Source of the DNA: Lunatimonas sp.
GTDB taxonomy: Bacteria; Bacteroidota; Bacteroidia; Cytophagales; Cyclobacteriaceae
Reading direction: 5' to 3'
Length of the DNA: 64,000 nucleotides
NCBI RefSeq assembly: GCF_020832325.1
Contig: NZ_JAFIEU010000051.1
Coordinates: 1 to 64,000, forward strand
Every line of letters starts with the position of its first letter. The first letter of the stretch is position 1. Below the pieces are notes generated by a model. It was not told the DNA's origin, made no database searches, and saw nothing but the letters and a program-made list of their open reading frames with translations. Made by a program: the position numbers and the translations under genes. Below, piece after piece: positions 1 through 9,584 of the stretch.

Positions 1-317
1 GGCAAAACACGAGCTCCATGTTTGCTTTGTCCTTAGCTCCCCACCCCCGAGACCGGAGGGCATGTCTGCCAGTTTCATCACCCTACATTGTCAACAAACC
101 TTTTCGACACGTTTTGTCTTTGTTTGATATTTCAAAGGTAGCGCGGATCTAGTTCTGTTGCAAATAATTTAACAAAAATGATAAAAAAATACATAAAAAA
201 TAAAAAAGTGATTTATATATTATTGAAAAGATAAACTAGACGGTTAAATTCCATCCTTTTTGAAAATCTGTTAATTCTGTCTTGGCAACCGGTATTTTTT
301 ATAACTTGTCGGTTGAA
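1..317. other. Non-coding left edge
   Basis: I see no supportable gene here. Positions 1-110 are moderately GC-rich and could be the tail of something outside the window. Positions 165-235 are very AT-rich and probably hold the promoter of the M23 peptidase gene. I could not assign promoter boxes with confidence. Confidence 0.4.
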
Positions 318-1001
318 ATGCCCACTTGTATACACCTACCGCCTCCCCAATTCCCACTCATGGGGGTCAATCTGGACTCGACCAACGCGTTTGTCATTGA
401 CCTGAGTAACGACAACCCGGGCCTTTCTGACGTGGATTATGTAGACTGTGACGATTTCGGACGCTACATACAAACATTGATGGATAAGGAAGCCCGGTAC
501 TTCGCTTTGGGGGGCTATTTGGAAAACCGTGTGATTTACACCCGTAGTGAGGTATTTGCTGCCCGGCCAAATGAATACCGAAATATCCATTTGGGTGTGG
601 ATATCTGGGCGAAGGCGGGACGTCCGGTTTATTGTCCTCTAGAAGGTACGGTGCATAGTTTTCAGGATAATCAAGGCTTCGGAAACTATGGCCCCACCTT
701 GATTTTGGAACACCAATTGTGGGGTGAAAAGCTGTATAGCCTATATGGGCATTTGTCCAGGGCCGATTTGGCCTCCGTGGATTTGGGGCAAGTCCTTCGC
801 GCTGGGGATTGTTTGGGGCATCTCGGTGCTCCTGTAGAAAATGGTAACTGGCCACCGCACCTACACTTTCAGTTGATTAAGAATTTGGAAGAAAATTGGG
901 GAGATTATCCAGGGGTATGCAGAGAGGAGGATCTACTTCACTTTCAAGCAAACTGCCCCAACCCAAACCTGTGGATCAATACGCCGCTTCTTTCCGGTTA
1001 G
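318..1001 (+). CDS. M23 family metallopeptidase
   Basis: This is a LytM/M23-type zinc peptidase of about 227 residues that probably cuts peptide cross-links in cell-wall peptidoglycan. The motifs are HLGVDIW (first zinc ligands, HxxxD) in the middle and HLHFQ near the end, with the YGHLS motif between them. There is no obvious signal peptide. The reading frame is open from a TTG at 282, but I prefer the ATG at 318: the family's N-terminal segment (FPLM...DLSNDNPGL here) begins before the next ATG at 360, so 360 would cut it off. The M20 amidohydrolase gene follows 30 bp downstream on the same strand, so they may be co-transcribed. The family call is firm; the exact substrate is not known. Confidence 0.85.
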   Translation: MPTCIHLPPPQFPLMGVNLDSTNAFVIDLSNDNPGLSDVDYVDCDDFGRYIQTLMDKEARYFALGGYLENRVIYTRSEVFAARPNEYRNIHLGVDIWAKAGRPVYCPLEGTVHSFQDNQGFGNYGPTLILEHQLWGEKLYSLYGHLSRADLASVDLGQVLRAGDCLGHLGAPVENGNWPPHLHFQLIKNLEENWGDYPGVCREEDLLHFQANCPNPNLWINTPLLSG

Positions 1002-1031
1002 TACCTTGGAAGCGTTTAAAACCGTAACGCA

Positions 1032-2165
1032 ATGAAAAAACAAGCTATTCAGTCCATTATTTCCTTTCGCCACGAGCTGCACAAGCACCCGGAACTGTCG
1101 CATCAGGAAACAGCTACCTCAGACCGGGTGAAAGATTTTTTTGCATCCTGTTCACCCGATCAGGTTATTGAAGGGTTGGGTGGCAATGGATTGGCGGTAG
1201 TTTTTAACGGTAAACAGGAGGGGCCTACCACACTTTTGAGGGCAGAGTTGGACGCATTGCCCATCCCTGAAACCGGTAAGAAGCCATACAATAGCATCCA
1301 CCCAGGTATCTCTCATACCTGCGGACACGATGGGCATATGGCCATTTTGGCTGGAGTAGGGTCTAAATTGGCGACAGCAAAACCTGAAAAGGGGAAGGTG
1401 GTATTACTTTTTCAGCCCGCAGAGGAAACGGGTGAAGGAGCCGAGTTGATCTTGAAATCTCCGGCATTTAAAGGTATACAGCCGGATATGGCGTTTGCCC
1501 TACACAATCTACCAGGATATGAAATGCAGGAGATCGTCCTAAAGAAGGGTGCTTTTACCGCAGCATCTAAGGGCATGACGGTGCAATTGACCGGAGAAAC
1601 CAGCCATGCAGCCCATCCGGAGGACGGAAACCCGCCGACAGAGGCTTTGGCCAAATTGATGGTGGCCCTCGAGAAACTGTCCGAAGGAGTAGAGGGTTTT
1701 TCACTCATTACCGTGGTCCATGTGGGTTTGGGAGAGCGTTCGTTTGGCACAACACCCGGTGCTGCCACCTTGATGGCCACTCTCCGCACCTTTGATAATA
1801 GTGTCATGGATCGCCTGACGGCGTATGCTGAGCAATTGGTACATACGATCGCCAAATCCTATAAATTAGAAGTTGCCATTTCGTATTCGGAAGCATTTGA
1901 GGCGGTGGAGAATGACGCAAAAGCCTGGGAGCACGTCAACGAATCGGCTAAAAAACTTACGCTTAAGACCAAGCACATTCGGCTGCCCTTTCGGTGGTCA
2001 GAGGATTTTGGACGGTTTTCAGCTCACTGTCCCACCTTTCTTTTCGGTATTGGAGCGGGGACCAAGCACCCCCAGCTTCACGAGAGCTCCTACGATTTTC
2101 CGGATGAGATCATGCCCACAGCAATCGAGTTATTCTGGGAGGTTATTCAACGTATCCATTCTTAA
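1032..2165 (+). CDS. M20 family amidohydrolase (N-acyl amino acid hydrolase type)
   Basis: This is a metal-dependent amidohydrolase of 377 residues, like IAA-amino-acid hydrolases and N-acyl-L-amino-acid amidohydrolases (M20D). It opens with the typical RHELHKHPELSHQET. Metal ligands are visible as HTCGHDGHM near residue 95, QPAEETGEGA near residue 130, and a late His in GTKHPQLHESSYDFPD. The dimerisation domain occupies the middle (TSHAAHPEDGNPP). The protein lacks a signal peptide and is probably cytosolic. The alanine racemase gene starts 8 bp after its stop, so the two are probably one transcript, perhaps serving amino-acid or cell-wall peptide turnover. The substrate cannot be told from sequence. 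Confidence 0.88.
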   Translation: MKKQAIQSIISFRHELHKHPELSHQETATSDRVKDFFASCSPDQVIEGLGGNGLAVVFNGKQEGPTTLLRAELDALPIPETGKKPYNSIHPGISHTCGHDGHMAILAGVGSKLATAKPEKGKVVLLFQPAEETGEGAELILKSPAFKGIQPDMAFALHNLPGYEMQEIVLKKGAFTAASKGMTVQLTGETSHAAHPEDGNPPTEALAKLMVALEKLSEGVEGFSLITVVHVGLGERSFGTTPGAATLMATLRTFDNSVMDRLTAYAEQLVHTIAKSYKLEVAISYSEAFEAVENDAKAWEHVNESAKKLTLKTKHIRLPFRWSEDFGRFSAHCPTFLFGIGAGTKHPQLHESSYDFPDEIMPTAIELFWEVIQRIHS

Positions 2166-2173
2166 ACCAACAC

Positions 2174-3328
2174 ATGCTTCATACATCGTATATTGAAATA
2201 AGTAAGTCTGCTTACCGGCAAAACATTAATTTCATTCGCAGTCAGCTAGGGCATCAGGTATTGATTTCTTCTGTGGTGAAGGGAAATGCATATGGGCATG
2301 GAATTGAGAATATCGTTGCACTGGCAGAAAGTAACGGTATCCGGCACTTCAGCACCTTCAGCGCAGACGAGGCCAAGCGGGTATTTGAGGCCTCCAAAAA
2401 GAGCAGCCAAATTATGATCATGGGGATGGTGTCTGACGAGGTCTTGCCTTGGGTCATTGAGAAGGGAATTGGCTTTTATGTCTTTGAATTTGAACGGTTG
2501 AGGGAGGCCATACGGCTAGCAAGGAAGCAGGGGAAAAAGGCCCGCATACACGTGGAGGTAGAAACCGGTTTCCATCGAACGGGATTTGAGTGGCAGGAGC
2601 GCGAGCCTTTACTCAAGCTATTGCGTGAAAACGAAGAATTTTTAGACTTGCGGGGCTTTTGCACTCACTATGCGGGTGCCGAGAGTGTGGCCAATTACGT
2701 GCGGGTGAAGACTCAGATCAAAAAATTCACGGAGTACAAGGAGTGGTTTCTCTCCCAAGAGATTCGGTTTAAGACCTACCATACCGCCTGTTCCGCTGCG
2801 TCGCTCAGTTATCCGGAAACCATCATGGATATGGTACGCATCGGGATCGCTCAGTACGGCTTTTGGCCCAGCCAGGAGACCTATATGTTTAAGTTTAAGC
2901 ACCTGGCAGATAACATGAAGAACCCGCTCAAACGACTGATTAGTTGGAAAAGTCAAATCATGAGTGTCAAGAAAGTGAAGATGGGGGATTTCATCGGCTA
3001 TGGAAACAGCTACATGGCTTCCAGGGATATGGTCATTGCGCTGGTACCTGTAGGGTATTGCCATGGCTTTAGCCGAAACCTGAGCAATTTGGGTAAGGTG
3101 CTCATTCATGGAAAAATTTTACCCGTAGTAGGGACGGTGACCATGAATGCGATATCCGTAGACATCACCGATCTAGACAAGCCAAAAAAGGGGGATGAGG
3201 TAGTGATCATTGGGCGGCAAAAGCGAAATGAAATCACCGTGGCCTCCTTTGGGGAGTCTACACAACAGGTGAATTATGAGTTACTGACCCGTCTTCCGCA
3301 GGATATTCCTCGGCGTTTCAAGGCATAG
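2174..3328 (+). CDS. alr: Alanine racemase
   Basis: This PLP enzyme interconverts L- and D-alanine and supplies D-Ala for peptidoglycan. The PLP lysine lies in VVKGNAYGHG at about residue 36. The second catalytic residue, a Tyr, lies in the C-terminal beta domain around GYGNSY. At 384 residues the length is normal for a stand-alone Alr without a fused MurF domain. It follows the M20 amidohydrolase gene after 8 bp. The M23 peptidase, amidohydrolase and racemase lie in a row, which would fit a cell-wall recycling or remodelling group; that grouping is inference. Confidence 0.92.
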   Translation: MLHTSYIEISKSAYRQNINFIRSQLGHQVLISSVVKGNAYGHGIENIVALAESNGIRHFSTFSADEAKRVFEASKKSSQIMIMGMVSDEVLPWVIEKGIGFYVFEFERLREAIRLARKQGKKARIHVEVETGFHRTGFEWQEREPLLKLLRENEEFLDLRGFCTHYAGAESVANYVRVKTQIKKFTEYKEWFLSQEIRFKTYHTACSAASLSYPETIMDMVRIGIAQYGFWPSQETYMFKFKHLADNMKNPLKRLISWKSQIMSVKKVKMGDFIGYGNSYMASRDMVIALVPVGYCHGFSRNLSNLGKVLIHGKILPVVGTVTMNAISVDITDLDKPKKGDEVVIIGRQKRNEITVASFGESTQQVNYELLTRLPQDIPRRFKA

Positions 3329-3459
3329 AGAGGGCTTTTCATAATTTTTTTTCAAAAATGGTAGTTTAGAACGGTATTTGTTTGATTAATAATGTATTAA
3401 TAGGATGAGGTGCTTCGCGCTGAGGCGGCATTCCTTTTTTTAACCAAACTATCTATACC

Positions 3460-3867
3460 ATGAAAAGCTTTCTTTTGATACTATCTATCAGCACGTTGAG
3501 TGTCTTATTGGTCATGTCCTGCGGGTCCGAACCCATTGAACTTTCGGACTATGACTGGAGGGTGACCCAATTGGCAGGGACCAGTGCTTCCAAAGCCAAA
3601 TTGGAAAACCTGACATTGGAGTTTAAGGAGGATCAGGCAATCGGTGGATTTGCCGGTTGCGGCGAGTTCCGCGGAGGAGCTACGTACAATCAGCAGCAAA
3701 TAAAGTTTTCCACCTTGTATACCGATCAAACGTCTTGCGAGGATGCAGCGCTTGAACGCGTTTACCTGAAAAACCTCGAGAATAGTTCGCAATATGTTTA
3801 CAATGCGAACAAGCTGATCATTCAGGACGAATCGGGCAATATCTTGGTAGAAATGGAGAAAATATAG
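3460..3867 (+). CDS. META domain lipoprotein
   Basis: This 135-residue protein has a signal peptide ending in a lipobox (LLVMSCGS), so it is a predicted lipoprotein of the cell envelope. The mature part is a single META domain, as in HslJ: W-x-(L/V) start (DYDWRVTQLAG), FAGCGEFRGGATY in the middle, and conserved Cys residues (GCGEF, TSCED) that may form a disulfide. HslJ-type proteins are linked to novobiocin and heat stress in other bacteria, but the function here is unknown. It stands alone and ends in front of a bidirectional terminator. Confidence 0.8.
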   Translation: MKSFLLILSISTLSVLLVMSCGSEPIELSDYDWRVTQLAGTSASKAKLENLTLEFKEDQAIGGFAGCGEFRGGATYNQQQIKFSTLYTDQTSCEDAALERVYLKNLENSSQYVYNANKLIIQDESGNILVEMEKI

Positions 3868-3898
3868 TAAGACCCAATCGGTGGGGCAAAAAGTAGGC

Positions 3899-3949
3899 AA
3901 AGCCGCGTGCAGTGGATGAAGGAATCCTTTGTACGCGGCTTTGTTTTCT
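3899..3949. terminator. Bidirectional terminator between META gene and glyS
   Basis: The arms AAAGCCGCGT (3899-3908) and ACGCGGCTTT (3933-3942) form a 10-bp perfect stem with T-rich flanks on both strands. It sits between two convergent genes and suits both of them. Confidence 0.75.
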
Positions 3950-5418
3950 TAAACCAACTGTTTGAAAATGTTTCGGAAGCTGCAAGCCTCACTCAGCCTG
4001 CTATGAAGTTCAGCGATAGGTAGGCGTTCTTGTTCTGTAGTGTCTCTGTGGCGAATAGTGACCGTATTGTCTTCCAGTGTTTGGTGGTCTACCGCGATAC
4101 AAAAAGGGGTACCGATGAGGTCCTGTCTGGTGTAGCGCTTGCCTATGGATGCGGCGTCTTCGTAAATGAGGTTGAAATCGTATTTCAATGCTTCCACAAT
4201 TTCCCGGGCCTTTTCGGGCAGTCCATCCTTCTTGGTGAGGGGCAGAATGGCCGCTTTAACAGGTGCCAAGGCTGGGTGAAACTTCAAATAGGTGCGCTGT
4301 TTTCCGTCTACCTCTTCATCCACGTATGCATTGCAGAGGGTCATCAAAAACAGTCTGTCTGCTCCAATCGACGTTTCAATGACATAGGGAATGTAGTTTT
4401 GGTTGATCTCCGGATCGAAGTATTGTTGTTTCTTCTTGGAGTATTCTTGGTGACTTTTTAGGTCAAAATCCGTTCGTGAATGGATCCCCTCGACCTCTTT
4501 ATAGCCAAAGGGGAATTCGTATTCGATGTCCAACGCGGCATTGGCATAGTGCGCAAGTTTCTCGTGATCGTGTCGGCGTAGCTTTTCTGCGGGTATACCC
4601 AACGCTTCATGCCACTTTATCCGGGTGTCTGCCCAGGTCTTGTACCATTCGAGTTCAGAACCGGGGCGCACAAAATACTGCATTTCCATCTGTTCAAACT
4701 CCCGCATGCGGAAGATAAACTGGCGGGCCACGATTTCATTCCGAAAAGCTTTTCCAATCTGGGCGATGCCAAAGGGGACCTTCATCCGTGCCGTTTTCTG
4801 CACGTTGAGGAAGTTCACAAAGATTCCTTGGGCGGTTTCAGGCCGTAGGTAGATCGTGCTCGATTCATCGGCTACCGAACCCACCTGAGTGGAAAACATA
4901 AGATTGAACTGGCGGATTTCCGTCCAGTTAGTTGTACCGCTGACGGGGCAGCTGATTTCCTCGTTGATAAGTAAATCCCGGAGTGCCGCGAAGTCTTCGG
5001 CTTCCATGAGTCTGCCCATGGCGGACAGGAGTGACTTGGCACGGTCTATATCTCCGGCGTTTTCGTATTGGGCAGCCTTTTCTTCGATCAATACGTCTGC
5101 ACGGTACCGTTTTTTGCTGTCCTTGTTGTCTACCATGGGATCATTGAAACTGTCCACGTGACCGGAAGCTTTCCAGGTTGTAGGGTGCATAAAGATGGCT
5201 GCATCTATGCCCACGATATTTTCGTGCAGTCGGGTCATGGATTCCCACCAGACTTTTTTGAGGTTGTTTTTTAGCTCTACACCGTATGGGCCGTAATCGT
5301 ATACGGCCTGCAAACCATCATAGATCTCAGATGAAGGGTAGACAAACCCATACTCCTTCGCATGGGCGATAATATCTTTCAACAGGTTGTTTTCTTGCGA
5401 CTGATCTTTTTTTGCCAT
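3949..5418 (-). CDS. glyS: Glycine--tRNA ligase (alpha2 type)
   Basis: This class II aminoacyl-tRNA synthetase charges tRNA-Gly. It is the single-chain homodimeric form of 489 residues. Typical segments are YDYGPYGVELKNNLKK near the N-terminus, the motif 2 region FRNEI...FRMREFEQMEMQ, and motif 3 GADRLFLMTL, followed by the anticodon-binding domain (PALAPVKAAILPL). The frame is open to a TTG six codons further upstream (5436), but the ATG at 5418 fits the family start better (MAKKDQ). The gene is monocistronic, with a terminator on its 3' side shared with the META gene. Confidence 0.95.
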   Translation of the reverse strand: MAKKDQSQENNLLKDIIAHAKEYGFVYPSSEIYDGLQAVYDYGPYGVELKNNLKKVWWESMTRLHENIVGIDAAIFMHPTTWKASGHVDSFNDPMVDNKDSKKRYRADVLIEEKAAQYENAGDIDRAKSLLSAMGRLMEAEDFAALRDLLINEEISCPVSGTTNWTEIRQFNLMFSTQVGSVADESSTIYLRPETAQGIFVNFLNVQKTARMKVPFGIAQIGKAFRNEIVARQFIFRMREFEQMEMQYFVRPGSELEWYKTWADTRIKWHEALGIPAEKLRRHDHEKLAHYANAALDIEYEFPFGYKEVEGIHSRTDFDLKSHQEYSKKKQQYFDPEINQNYIPYVIETSIGADRLFLMTLCNAYVDEEVDGKQRTYLKFHPALAPVKAAILPLTKKDGLPEKAREIVEALKYDFNLIYEDAASIGKRYTRQDLIGTPFCIAVDHQTLEDNTVTIRHRDTTEQERLPIAELHSRLSEACSFRNIFKQLV

Positions 5419-5495
5419 AGGCGCAAAATTAGTCAAAAAGTGACATTGTACAAGGTTTTAGTTTTTTATACAAACCGCAGGTTTCCTCTGCCAAG

Positions 5496-6419
5496 CTACG
5501 TGGTTCGCCCTCTTGCAGGGGAGGGTTGGGTGGCAGGGTGGACTTGATCCTGATGTACCAGGACGGTGGAGGTTGGGTAGGCAATGCGGATATTATCTTC
5601 TGGCGCCAGCCGCTCCAGAATAGACTCTGTAATCGCGTGGGCAAGCATCCGCCTCTTTTTTGGATTGCAAAGGTACCGCATGGAGAGCTGTATTCCCCGT
5701 TCCGTGATGTTGGTAAATATCATGGGGGTAAACTGCTTGTAAACGATCAAATGCTCGTGCTTGGCCCGTTTGAATTCTTTTTCTGCCAGCATCAGCTCGT
5801 CTTTCAGGTGTTCGTTCAGGATCTCTAGTAGGATCGTTTTTGCTTTTTTGAAGTCGCTCCGCAGGGTAATGTAGATCGCTTGCTCGTTCCATATGTAATT
5901 GAATCCTATGGAGTAGTTTGCCTGCGGGTCGGTAAATACTTTTCCGTTAGGGATATGCATCACCCGGCCGGTACTTTGATCCGCATCCACCCAGTTGCCG
6001 ATTTCCAACAGGCTGAATTGAAAGAGCCGCAAATCGATCACGTCGCCTCTGATACCCCCGATCTCGATGCGATCCCCTACATCAAAAGGCTTGCGGAGGT
6101 ATATGAAGGCCCATCCCGCGATATTTACAAAGATATCTTTCAGTGCAATGGCTATGCCTGCTGACAACAAACCCAGAAAGGTGGTGATGGACTGGAAATT
6201 GCTTACCCAAAGGTTTCCGATGATGAGTAGCCCTATGATGGAGGTGGTGTATTCCACTACCTTCCTCCAGTGGTACTGCTTCCGCATTTCATCAGAATCT
6301 CCCCGGTAAATGAACTTTACCGAAAGCTTATTAATAAGGAGGATGACAATGATTACCAATACCGTCTGTATGAGACGGTTCAGAATCTCTTTGTCAATAC
6401 TCAGAAGGTTCTCAAACAT
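5496..6419 (-). CDS. MscS-family mechanosensitive ion channel
   Basis: This inner-membrane protein of 307 residues has the MscS architecture: three N-terminal membrane segments (about residues 13-30, 55-75, 80-110), the last being the pore helix (LGLLSAGIAIALKDIFVNIAGW), then a beta domain with the FDVGDRIEI motif and a cytoplasmic alpha/beta domain. Such channels release solutes on hypo-osmotic shock. The last 15 or so codons (HPATQPSPARGRTT) run into a GC-rich low-complexity stretch at about 5500-5540, so the true family C-terminus may be shorter and the end extended by drift. Confidence 0.87.
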   Translation of the reverse strand: MFENLLSIDKEILNRLIQTVLVIIVILLINKLSVKFIYRGDSDEMRKQYHWRKVVEYTTSIIGLLIIGNLWVSNFQSITTFLGLLSAGIAIALKDIFVNIAGWAFIYLRKPFDVGDRIEIGGIRGDVIDLRLFQFSLLEIGNWVDADQSTGRVMHIPNGKVFTDPQANYSIGFNYIWNEQAIYITLRSDFKKAKTILLEILNEHLKDELMLAEKEFKRAKHEHLIVYKQFTPMIFTNITERGIQLSMRYLCNPKKRRMLAHAITESILERLAPEDNIRIAYPTSTVLVHQDQVHPATQPSPARGRTT

Positions 6420-6464
6420 AGTCGGTTAAAATTAATCATTAATCCAGTCTCCTGCTAACATCTT

Positions 6465-7382
6465 TCAGGTCTTTAGTGGTTTCGGCCTGCGGTTTCCCAC
6501 CCAAACACCCGCAATTACCGCGGCGATGCCGACAAAATGCCAAGGCAGTAATGACTCACCATCCCATACGCCCCACCCTATAGCCACTACAGGAATCAGG
6601 TAGGTGACGGTACTGGCAAAGACAGGTGACACCAATTTTACCATGGTGTTAAAAATGAGTAGCGCGATGGCCGTGCCCACAATCCCTAAAGTCGCAATGT
6701 ACAGTGCCGGCAGCCAGGCCCCTGGCACGTGAACCAATTTAAAGGAGAACTGCGTATAGGCAAACAAATAGATTGACGCCAGGGGCAAAACCATCATCAG
6801 CGAAATAGCCGTGATCGCCAGTGGCTTAAGCTCGGCTAGCTTAAATTTGATAATGTTCACATTAAACCCGTAGCAAACAGTAGCAGCGAGTACGAAAAAG
6901 GCGTAAAAGTTGATACCGGAAAGGATATCCCAGCCACTTTCAGTTTGGTACAGGACCAAGATGCCCACGCCCAAAAAAGCGATGAACAAGCCTAGGGCAT
7001 TGCGTCGGGAAATAAAGGACCCGAATAGCCAAGCGCCAATCAAAACGACCATAAGAGGCGTGAGCGCATTAAGTACGCCGGTGAGCGAACTCGGCAATTG
7101 CGTTTGGGCTTTTGCAAAGAGGAATGATGGTATAAAGCTTCCTACCATTCCAATAATGGACAGGTATGTTACCTGCCTACGGTTCAGCGTTTTGAGTAAT
7201 GGCATGGCCAGTGGAAGCATCACCAGTCCCGCTGCAACGATCCGGAATGCACCCACCTCGCCCGGGGAAAAAACAAGTAGAGATTTTTTGATCAGGATAA
7301 AGGAACTCCCCCAAATCAGCGACAATAGAATCAAAAGTAGCCAACTTTTAAGCTGCGTTTTATTCGTATCGGCTGGCATCAT
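6465..7382 (-). CDS. EamA/DMT-family exporter
   Basis: This is a ten-helix drug/metabolite transporter of about 305 residues with two EamA repeats. The first repeat starts with LLLILLSLIWGSSFILIKKSL, a hallmark of the family, and the second lies around residues 165-300. It probably exports amino acids or other small metabolites; the substrate cannot be told. The frame is open to a TTG at 7436, but two adjacent ATG codons at 7382 and 7379 just before PADTNK are the likelier start. It is on the same strand as the MscS gene, 45 bp upstream of it. Confidence 0.86.
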   Translation of the reverse strand: MMPADTNKTQLKSWLLLILLSLIWGSSFILIKKSLLVFSPGEVGAFRIVAAGLVMLPLAMPLLKTLNRRQVTYLSIIGMVGSFIPSFLFAKAQTQLPSSLTGVLNALTPLMVVLIGAWLFGSFISRRNALGLFIAFLGVGILVLYQTESGWDILSGINFYAFFVLAATVCYGFNVNIIKFKLAELKPLAITAISLMMVLPLASIYLFAYTQFSFKLVHVPGAWLPALYIATLGIVGTAIALLIFNTMVKLVSPVFASTVTYLIPVVAIGWGVWDGESLLPWHFVGIAAVIAGVWVGNRRPKPLKT

Positions 7383-7497
7383 AGAAATGGTAGTGGTTAG
7401 TCTTCTTGTTTCCTTGATCTTTCTTTTGGAAAACAATTTGGTTGGTAGTAACTGCCTAAGCTAAGGGACCATTCCCCTTAGGCCCCAGCAACGGACC

Positions 7498-8517
7498 TTA
7501 GAATTCGTACTTGGCGTAGGCTTCTCCGACGGCATCCAGCAGGCCCAACACGTGGTGATAGTCCTCGGATGTGACGAGCTCGGTACGGAAGGGCTTAAAG
7601 TTAGGCATGCCGCGAAAGTAATTTGTGTAGTGGCGTCGCATTTCCAACAAACCTAATTTTTCGCCTTTCCACTCTACACTAAAGTCCAAGTGTTTCTTGG
7701 TGATTCGGATACGTTCATCCAAGTCTGGTGGAGGTAGTATCTCGCCGGTGGCGAAGTAGTGTTTGATTTCGTTGAAGATCCATGGGTATCCGATGCTGGC
7801 CCTGCCGATCATGATGCCATCCACTCCGTATTTTTCGCGGTATTCCAGGGCCTTTTGCGGAGAATCCACATCGCCATTTCCAAATACCGGAATGGTAATC
7901 CGTGGGTTGTTTTTAACTTCGGCGAGGTACTCCCACCGTGCCGTACCTTTGTACATTTGTTTGCGTGTACGGGCGTGTATGCTGATGGCTTTTATGCCTA
8001 CATCTTGCAGACGCTCCACCACTTCCTGAATGCGGATGGTGTTGTCGTCCCACCCTAAGCGCGTCTTTACCGTTACCGGAATATCCACTGCTTTCACGAT
8101 CTCTGCGGTCATGGAGACCATCTTATCAATGTCCAGCAGGATGCCTGCACCAGCACCTTTGCACGCTACCTTGTTTACGGGGCATCCATAGTTAATGTCC
8201 AAAATGTCTGGATTGGCTGCGGCGGCAATAGCGGCGGCTTCCCGCATGGAAGCGATTTCATTGCCGAATATTTGTATGCCGATAGGGCGTTCGTAGTCGA
8301 AGATGTCAAGTTTTTGCACGCTTTTGGCGGCGTCACGGATTAGCCCTTCCGAACTGATAAATTCCGTATACATTAAATCAGCCCCATTTTCCTTGCAGAC
8401 TGCGCGGAAGGGTGGGTCACTCACGTCTTCCATGGGGGCCAATAAGAGAGGGAATTCCCCCAATTCTATGTTGCCGATTTTTACCACTTTCCAATTTTTT
8501 TGGCAAAGTTCGGGCAT
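7498..8517 (-). CDS. dusB: tRNA-dihydrouridine synthase
   Basis: This FMN flavoprotein of 339 residues reduces specific uridines in the D-loop of tRNA. Key features are the N-terminal LLLAPMEDVSDPPFRAVC, the catalytic-Cys segment INYGCPVNKVACKGAGAG, the FMN phosphate-binding segment FGNGDVDSPQ and DGIMIGRASIGYPW, and a C-terminal helical domain (RRHYTNYFRG). These fit the DusB subgroup. An ATG at 8517 gives a normal start. It is divergent from the CPBP protease gene, with a 116-bp gap that holds both promoters. Confidence 0.92.
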   Translation of the reverse strand: MPELCQKNWKVVKIGNIELGEFPLLLAPMEDVSDPPFRAVCKENGADLMYTEFISSEGLIRDAAKSVQKLDIFDYERPIGIQIFGNEIASMREAAAIAAAANPDILDINYGCPVNKVACKGAGAGILLDIDKMVSMTAEIVKAVDIPVTVKTRLGWDDNTIRIQEVVERLQDVGIKAISIHARTRKQMYKGTARWEYLAEVKNNPRITIPVFGNGDVDSPQKALEYREKYGVDGIMIGRASIGYPWIFNEIKHYFATGEILPPPDLDERIRITKKHLDFSVEWKGEKLGLLEMRRHYTNYFRGMPNFKPFRTELVTSEDYHHVLGLLDAVGEAYAKYEF

Positions 8518-8633
8518 TTTGGCTTGAAATCAAGGTTTTACCGCAAACTAATTCACAACACGTTGATTTAAATGTAGCGTAATTGCCTTGTTTCCTTGCG
8601 GTGACGCCTATTTGATGTAAATTTACCCCGATT

Positions 8634-9584
8634 ATGGAGATCTATGAAACCCAACCAGGAAGACCTGTAAACCATCCTTGGCTGCTTTCCTTTGTGCTAC
8701 TGTTTCTGGTGGTATTCGGTGCATTGCTGCTTACCCAAGGATTGGCAATCGCGTTGATACCTCTTTTGTTCAATTTGCCGTTTGAAGAAATCGTTGCAGT
8801 GGCTGTCGGAAATTCAACCCATGAAAACGCTCGCATGTCTTTATTATTCATTCAAGCGGTAGGAGGAGGAGGTGGATTTCTGCTAGGTGGTTGGATATTT
8901 CTGAAATTTATAGATAAAAAATCCCTAAACTTTCCCGTCCAGTGGGCGAGGGTACGACCCGAAGGACTGGGGTTGCTTGTCGTATTGGTGGTTGGATTTA
9001 TTTTGTTCAACTCGCTTTTTGTGTATCTAAATGCACACGTGCAATTTCCAGCGTTTCTGTCGGAACTCGAAAGCGTCCTCCGTGCCAAGGAAGACGAACT
9101 GATGAAATTGACGCTTTTTATTACAGATTTCGAAAATGTACAGGAGCTTTTGATGGGTATTTTTGTCATTGGCATCATGGCGGGAATAGGCGAAGAATAC
9201 TTGTTTAGGGGTATCTTGCAAGCAAAAATGCACGGGTATACCGGAAATGTTCATCTGGGCATTTGGATCACTGCAGCCATCTTTTCGGCCATTCACATGC
9301 AGTTTTACGGATTTTTGCCACGGATGATGCTGGGAGCCTTGTTTGGCTACTTGTATGTGTTTTCCGGCAGTCTGATCTATCCCATCCTAGCCCATATACT
9401 TAACAATACTTTCACGGTTTTTATGGTCTACGCTGCAAAACTCGATATGGTAGACTTTGACTTGGAAGAACCTACCGAGCTTTATTGGCATTATGTGTTG
9501 ATAGGTTTGGTGGTTTTTGCTGTCAGTGCCCGGTATTTTATGCAATTGCATCCCAAAAAGGTTACCGATGGCGAAATGGCATAA
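8634..9584 (+). CDS. CPBP-family intramembrane glutamic endopeptidase
   Basis: This multi-pass membrane protein of 316 residues carries the CPBP (Abi/CAAX protease-like) signature: GIGEEYLFRGILQ with the catalytic Glu pair near residue 186, then an SAIHMQFYG His motif and a third His in YPILAHILNNT. About eight hydrophobic segments are visible. Family members are membrane proteases of varied roles, including protein maturation and bacteriocin self-immunity. It overlaps the DUF2007 gene by 17 bp and is followed by cdsA, so it belongs to a tight four-gene block with phospholipid synthesis. Confidence 0.87.
   Translation: MEIYETQPGRPVNHPWLLSFVLLFLVVFGALLLTQGLAIALIPLLFNLPFEEIVAVAVGNSTHENARMSLLFIQAVGGGGGFLLGGWIFLKFIDKKSLNFPVQWARVRPEGLGLLVVLVVGFILFNSLFVYLNAHVQFPAFLSELESVLRAKEDELMKLTLFITDFENVQELLMGIFVIGIMAGIGEEYLFRGILQAKMHGYTGNVHLGIWITAAIFSAIHMQFYGFLPRMMLGALFGYLYVFSGSLIYPILAHILNNTFTVFMVYAAKLDMVDFDLEEPTELYWHYVLIGLVVFAVSARYFMQLHPKKVTDGEMA

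Noticed and set aside
394-855. A 153-codon open frame on the minus strand opposite the M23 peptidase gene
   Set aside because: It is a shadow of the peptidase frame, has an odd composition rich in Pro, His and Arg, and no domain. The plus-strand frame has clear catalytic motifs.
6910-7464. A 184-codon frame on the plus strand opposite the EamA exporter gene
   Set aside because: It mirrors the hydrophobic exporter frame, lacks motifs and would overlap fully with a clear ten-helix transporter.
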